A stretch of 34,809 bases of DNA from DASTOB01 sp035720425 (GTDB lineage: Bacteria; Chloroflexota; Limnocylindria; Limnocylindrales; CSP1-4): NCBI GenBank assembly GCA_035720425.1, contig DASTOB010000137.1, forward strand, positions 1 to 34,809. The letters are read 5' to 3'. Positions 31,801 through 34,809 of the stretch are shown here, piece after piece. The notes beneath the pieces are model-generated. The model was not told the origin of the DNA and made no database searches. It was given only the letters and a program-made list of their open reading frames with translations. The position numbers and the translations under genes are program-made. Positions within the stretch are counted from its first letter, which is position 1. Each line of letters starts with the position of its first letter.

Positions 31801-31821
31801 GAAGCCTTCTGTGACTCGCCG
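31801..31821 (+). repeat. 21-bp direct repeat, copy 2
   Basis: Exact second copy of the repeat at 31719-31739, followed by CGGGGGC instead of AGGGC. Both copies lie between the G-rich tract and the end of glnA. Confidence 0.8.
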
Positions 31822-31915
31822 CGGGGGCTGGACTGGCCGGGGGCGGCGAAGCGACCCACCGACTGCGCCCCGCGGGGTGAGATCACCGGGCGCGCCGCCA
31901 GCGTCGAGAATCGAA

Positions 31916-31944
31916 ACGGGCGGGCCCCTGCGCGGCCCGCCCGT
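31916..31944 (-). terminator. Probable glnA transcription terminator
   Basis: ACGGGCGGGCC (31916-31926) and GGCCCGCCCGT (31934-31944) form a perfect 11-bp GC-rich stem with a 7-nt loop, 35 bp beyond the glnA stop on the minus strand. The sequence after the stem on that strand is TTCGATTCTC, only weakly T-rich, so the hairpin may rely on its stability or on Rho. Confidence 0.65.
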
Positions 31945-31979
31945 CCGTTGTTGTGGGGAGGCGAACGCCTCAGATCGCC

Positions 31980-33344
31980 TCAGAACGCCTCGAGGTAGCG
32001 CTCGACCTCCCAGCCGGAGACCTGCGTGCGGTACTCGTCCCACTCCGCCCGCTTGGCCTCGACGAAGTGGTTGAACACGTGCTCGCCGAGGGCCTCGCGG
32101 ATGACCTCGTCGCGCTCGAGCTCGTCGATCGCCTCGCCGAGCGTGCCGGGCAGCTCGCGGATCCCCTTCGACGCGATCGTCGAGGCGTCCATCTCGAACA
32201 GGCTCTCCTCGACCGGATCGCCGAGGGTGAGGCCCTTCTCGACTCCGTCGAGCCCGGCGGCGATCATCGCCGCGAAAGCGAGGTACGTGTTCGACGACGG
32301 GTCCGGGCAGCGGACCTCGACGCGGGTTCCCTCGATCGACTTGCCGGGCGAGACCTTCGGCACGCGGATGAGCGCGGAGCGGTTCGTCCGGCCCCAGGTC
32401 AGGTAGGTCGGCGCCTCGTAGCCCGGCACGAGCCGCTTGTACGAGTTCACGAGCGGCGCGAGCACGGCGATCATGCCGCGGGCATGAGTGAGGATGCCGG
32501 CCATGTACGAGCGCGCCGCGTCGGACAGCCCGTACGGGTTCGACGGGTCGGCGAAGGCGTTGCGCGACTCGGCGATCGAGAAGAGTGACTGGTGGGTGTG
32601 CATGCCGGAGCCGTTGATGCCGTGGATCGGCTTGGGCATGAACGTCGCGTACAGGCCGTGCTGCTGGGCGATCGCCTTGAGGGTGAACTTGAAGGTCACC
32701 GCGTTGTCGGCCGTGCGCAGCGCGTCGGAGTACTCGAAGTCGATCTCGTGCTGGCCTTCGGCCACCTCGTGGTGGGCGGCCTCGACGCGGATGCCGAACG
32801 CCTCGAGGGCGTCGACCATGTCCTGGCGGACCTCCTGGGCAAGATCGGTCGAGTAGTCGAAGTAGCCGGCCTGGTCGTGCGGCAGCGGCTTGATCTCGCC
32901 GTCCCCATTGCGACGGAAGAGGAAGAACTCGAGCTCGGGCCCGGTGTTCACGACATAGCCGAGCTTCTTGGCCCGCTCCACCTGACGGCGGAGCACGAAC
33001 CGCGGGTCACCGACGAACGGCTCGCCGTTGGGGGTAAACACATCGCAGATCACCCGCGCGGTGCCGCGCGGGCCATCACCACGCTGCCACGGAATCTCCG
33101 AGAACGTGGTCATGTCCGGCATGAGGTACTGGTCGCTCTCCGCGATCCGGGTGAAGCCCTCGATCGACGAACCGTCGAACCAGGTCCCGTGCCGGACGGA
33201 CCCCTCGAGCTGGTGGATCGGGATCGTCACCGCCTTGACGTGCCCGATGATGTCGGTGAACTGAAGCTGGATGAAGCGGATCCCGCCGGCCTTGGCCTGC
33301 TCGATCTTCTCGATGCCGTCGACGGCCTCGTGTGCAATGACCAC
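31980..33344 (-). CDS. glnA: Glutamine synthetase, type I-alpha
   Basis: A 454-aa dodecameric enzyme making glutamine from glutamate, ammonia and ATP. Signatures are FDGSSIEGF near residue 60, the metal-binding GPELEFFLF, the HHEVAEGQHEIDF pair, NGSGMHTHQSLF and GRTNRSALIRVP. The adenylylation-site region reads EESLFEM instead of NLYDLP, so the target Tyr is missing, and the protein is type I-alpha. Arg66 in EGFTRIAESD corresponds to the feedback-inhibition Arg of the Bacillus enzyme, suggesting direct inhibition by glutamine. GTG 33344 is the start because AGGAGG lies 10 nt upstream; the next in-frame ATG upstream would place the ribosome site inside the gene. A PucR-type regulator lies 123 bp upstream on the same strand. 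Confidence 0.97.
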   Translation of the reverse strand: MVIAHEAVDGIEKIEQAKAGGIRFIQLQFTDIIGHVKAVTIPIHQLEGSVRHGTWFDGSSIEGFTRIAESDQYLMPDMTTFSEIPWQRGDGPRGTARVICDVFTPNGEPFVGDPRFVLRRQVERAKKLGYVVNTGPELEFFLFRRNGDGEIKPLPHDQAGYFDYSTDLAQEVRQDMVDALEAFGIRVEAAHHEVAEGQHEIDFEYSDALRTADNAVTFKFTLKAIAQQHGLYATFMPKPIHGINGSGMHTHQSLFSIAESRNAFADPSNPYGLSDAARSYMAGILTHARGMIAVLAPLVNSYKRLVPGYEAPTYLTWGRTNRSALIRVPKVSPGKSIEGTRVEVRCPDPSSNTYLAFAAMIAAGLDGVEKGLTLGDPVEESLFEMDASTIASKGIRELPGTLGEAIDELERDEVIREALGEHVFNHFVEAKRAEWDEYRTQVSGWEVERYLEAF

Positions 33345-33364
33345 TGGCGTGTCGCCTCCTCTTC

Positions 33365-33406
33365 GTCGGCGCTGCATCTTGTGCACCGAGCACGACAAGC
33401 GCCGAC
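33365..33406 (-). promoter_or_regulatory. Stem-loop in the glnA leader just before the ribosome site
   Basis: GTCGGCGC (33365-33372 plus-strand) and GCGCCGAC (33399-33406) are perfect 8-bp arms. The loop contains further complementarity (GTGC/GCAC or CTTGT/ACAAG). On the minus strand the second arm ends 4 nt before the AGGAGG ribosome site, so folding could influence glnA translation. Whether it senses a ligand is unknown. Confidence 0.45.
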
Positions 33407-33434
33407 CTCTGGTCGAATGTGCGGAGGATAACAG

Positions 33435-33460
33435 CCGCAACCTTCGCGGAACGGTTGCGG
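33435..33460. promoter_or_regulatory. Inverted repeat between the PucR-type gene and glnA
   Basis: CCGCAACC (33435-33442) and GGTTGCGG (33453-33460) are perfect 8-bp arms around a 10-nt centre, starting 8 bp beyond the PucR gene stop. It may be a terminator for that gene or an operator in the glnA promoter; a T-run is absent, and an operator is at least as likely. Confidence 0.45.
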
Positions 33461-33467
33461 GACGGCG

Positions 33468-34809
33468 TCAACCTTGTTGCGTTTGCACAAGTCTGAGCGC
33501 GATCGCCAGTGGGAGCCGGATGTCCGGGTCACCGAGACGCCACCCCGTCAGCCCCTCGATGCGACGCACCCGGTAGGCGACGGTGTTGCGGTGCACGCCG
33601 AGCGCGGCGGCCGCCTCGGCGATTCCGGGTTGGTCGAGCACCGCCCGCAGCGTCGCGAGGTGCTCGTCGCGCACGTCGGGCCGGCCGCCGAGGATGGGCT
33701 CGAGCAGCTGCCGTGCGTCGCGCGCACCATCCGGGAGGTTGTGCAGGTTGCCCAGCAGCCGGTACGCGGCGAGCCGGTCGGCCCGCGCCACGCGCGGGGG
33801 CTCGGGGACGAGCGAGGCGGCCTCGAGCGTCGTCCGCGCCTCCGCCTCGGCGGCCGGCCGCCCGCCCGGCTCGGCGAACGGGCGCGAGACGGCGACGGTT
33901 CGGCCGAGGTACCCGGCGACCCGCTCGGCGAGAAGCGTTCCGGCCGGGTCGTCGGGCGGCGCGGCCGCCACGAGGCGGAGCTCGACGCTCTCCGGCGTGC
34001 CGCGCAGGGTGGCCCGGCGGGGCGGCACGATGACGGCGAGCTCCGCCCGAACGCGCTCGCGCGCGGCGGCATCCGGCGTCCCGCCCGGCGTCCCGCCAGT
34101 CATCCCGCCCGGTATTCCGTCGGCCACCGCCTGCCGCGCCAGCAGGACGACCCACGGCGGACCGTCGAGCGGAAGCGGGTCGCCGCGACGGGCCTCCTCG
34201 CGCGCGAGCCGGACCGCGGCATCGCGGTGCAGCTCGAGGGCGAGGACCGGCGCGACCCGCTCCGACACGGCTCGGTCGAGCTCCGTCGGCGGCTCGTCGC
34301 CGAGCAGCACGAGGCTCCCGGCGATCCCGGGCTCCCCGGCTCCGGCCGGGATCGGGACACGCAGGGCGGCCGACGCGGGTCGGCTCAGCCAGACGGCGTA
34401 GGCCCCGGTCGCAGCCGGAACGTCGGCCGGGGCGTGTACGGCAAGCGGGTCGCCCCGGCGGCCCTCGACGACCACGGCCCGTCCGAGGAACGCACCGATC
34501 GCCGCGGCGAGCCCGTCGAGCCCCTGCCCCTGGAGGGCGAGCCGGGTGAGCTCCGCCTCGAGTTCGGCCGCCCGGTGATCGACCTCCGCCCGGCGGTTGA
34601 CGAGGTAGCCGATGACGCTCCGCTCCAGCGCGATCGGATCCGCCCGCGGATGGCGGAGCATCGTCACTCCGGCCGCGACGCCGGCCGCACCGAGGGCGTC
34701 GAGCGCCTCGCTGTCACCGTCACCCTCGACGAGCACGACGGCCGGGACGCCCGCCCGGGCGAACGCCGCGGCGAGGTCGTCGATCTGCGGTCGGGCCGGC
34801 GCGACGACG
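33468..34809 (-). CDS. PucR-family transcriptional regulator, partial
   Basis: About 446 residues are visible; the N-terminus lies beyond the right edge, because the frame stays open to 34809 with VVAPARPQIDDLAAAFARAG. That matches the start of the PucR N-terminal domain. A central region resembles the GGDEF-like/CdaR middle domain (DRAVSERVAPVLALELHRDA). The C-terminus is the PucR helix-turn-helix: LRAVLDQPGIAEAAAALGVH, then RNTVAYRVRRIEGLTG. PucR regulators activate purine-catabolism or other nitrogen-scavenging genes. Placement directly before glnA suggests a nitrogen-responsive unit. Its stop at 33468 is followed by a possible operator/terminator palindrome. Confidence 0.92.
   Translation of the reverse strand, partial: VVAPARPQIDDLAAAFARAGVPAVVLVEGDGDSEALDALGAAGVAAGVTMLRHPRADPIALERSVIGYLVNRRAEVDHRAAELEAELTRLALQGQGLDGLAAAIGAFLGRAVVVEGRRGDPLAVHAPADVPAATGAYAVWLSRPASAALRVPIPAGAGEPGIAGSLVLLGDEPPTELDRAVSERVAPVLALELHRDAAVRLAREEARRGDPLPLDGPPWVVLLARQAVADGIPGGMTGGTPGGTPDAAARERVRAELAVIVPPRRATLRGTPESVELRLVAAAPPDDPAGTLLAERVAGYLGRTVAVSRPFAEPGGRPAAEAEARTTLEAASLVPEPPRVARADRLAAYRLLGNLHNLPDGARDARQLLEPILGGRPDVRDEHLATLRAVLDQPGIAEAAAALGVHRNTVAYRVRRIEGLTGWRLGDPDIRLPLAIALRLVQTQQG

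Noticed and set aside
31614..32043. Small leftward frames between glnA and the G-rich tract
   Set aside because: Ser/Arg-rich translations with no motifs; one spans the glnA terminator hairpin and runs into glnA in another frame.

Overview
The window is a very GC-rich (about 70% by eye), gene-dense bacterial chromosome segment with strong G/C preference at third codon positions. The multi-pass sensor protein at 29303-30562, with its RYRLYAIDLIIRRTL stretch, resembles sensor modules I associate with Chloroflexota (for example the Limnocylindria-like lineages). An actinobacterial origin is the main alternative; no rRNA or other phylogenetic marker is present to settle it. There is no transposase, phage gene or CRISPR array.

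Layout. 1-3465: a short-chain dehydrogenase running off the left edge, a divergent LacI-family regulator with 13-bp operator-like iterons between them, and a BetA-like GMC oxidoreductase. 3525-10027: an unrecognised 434-aa protein and a giant membrane-anchored alpha-2-macroglobulin-like protein without a thioester motif, both leftward. 10215-13214: a CpaF/TadA-type secretion ATPase fused in frame to a RidA domain, followed 18 bp later by an ArgE/DapE-type M20 deacetylase. 13230-16345: a secreted GDSL hydrolase with a PKD domain, a TfoX-N protein, MsrB and a MazEF-like toxin-antitoxin pair. 16456-21427: an alpha/beta hydrolase, the NhaA antiporter, a GNAT acetyltransferase, and a lipoprotein fusing a serine beta-lactamase-like hydrolase to a TolB-type propeller. 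21579-24448: a TetR regulator divergent from an SRPBCC-alpha/beta hydrolase fusion coupled to a membrane protein, with a perfect operator palindrome in the shared promoter. 24527-24603: tRNA-Pro(CGG). 24691-30562: an MFS exporter, a three-gene signalling operon (receiver, GAF protein, hybrid-free histidine kinase) and an orphan multi-TM sensor. 30618-34809: an XRE regulator with a nuclease-like tail, a 600-bp gene-poor stretch with extreme G tracts and direct repeats, glutamine synthetase (type I-alpha) and a PucR-family regulator running off the right edge.

How it fits together. Several small self-contained regulatory units are visible: LacI/SDR, TetR/hydrolase, MazEF and PucR/GlnA (nitrogen). 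The two-component cluster at 26121-28984 has receiver, sensor and kinase on separate proteins and no DNA-binding output in the receiver, so its target is elsewhere or is a protein.

The most unusual items are the CpaF-RidA fusion next to an M20 deacetylase, a dispersed intergenic repeat found in two convergent gaps (1691 and 29244) each beside a hairpin, an 18-bp five-unit tandem repeat at 29005-29094, and the extremely G-rich tract at 31383-31562.
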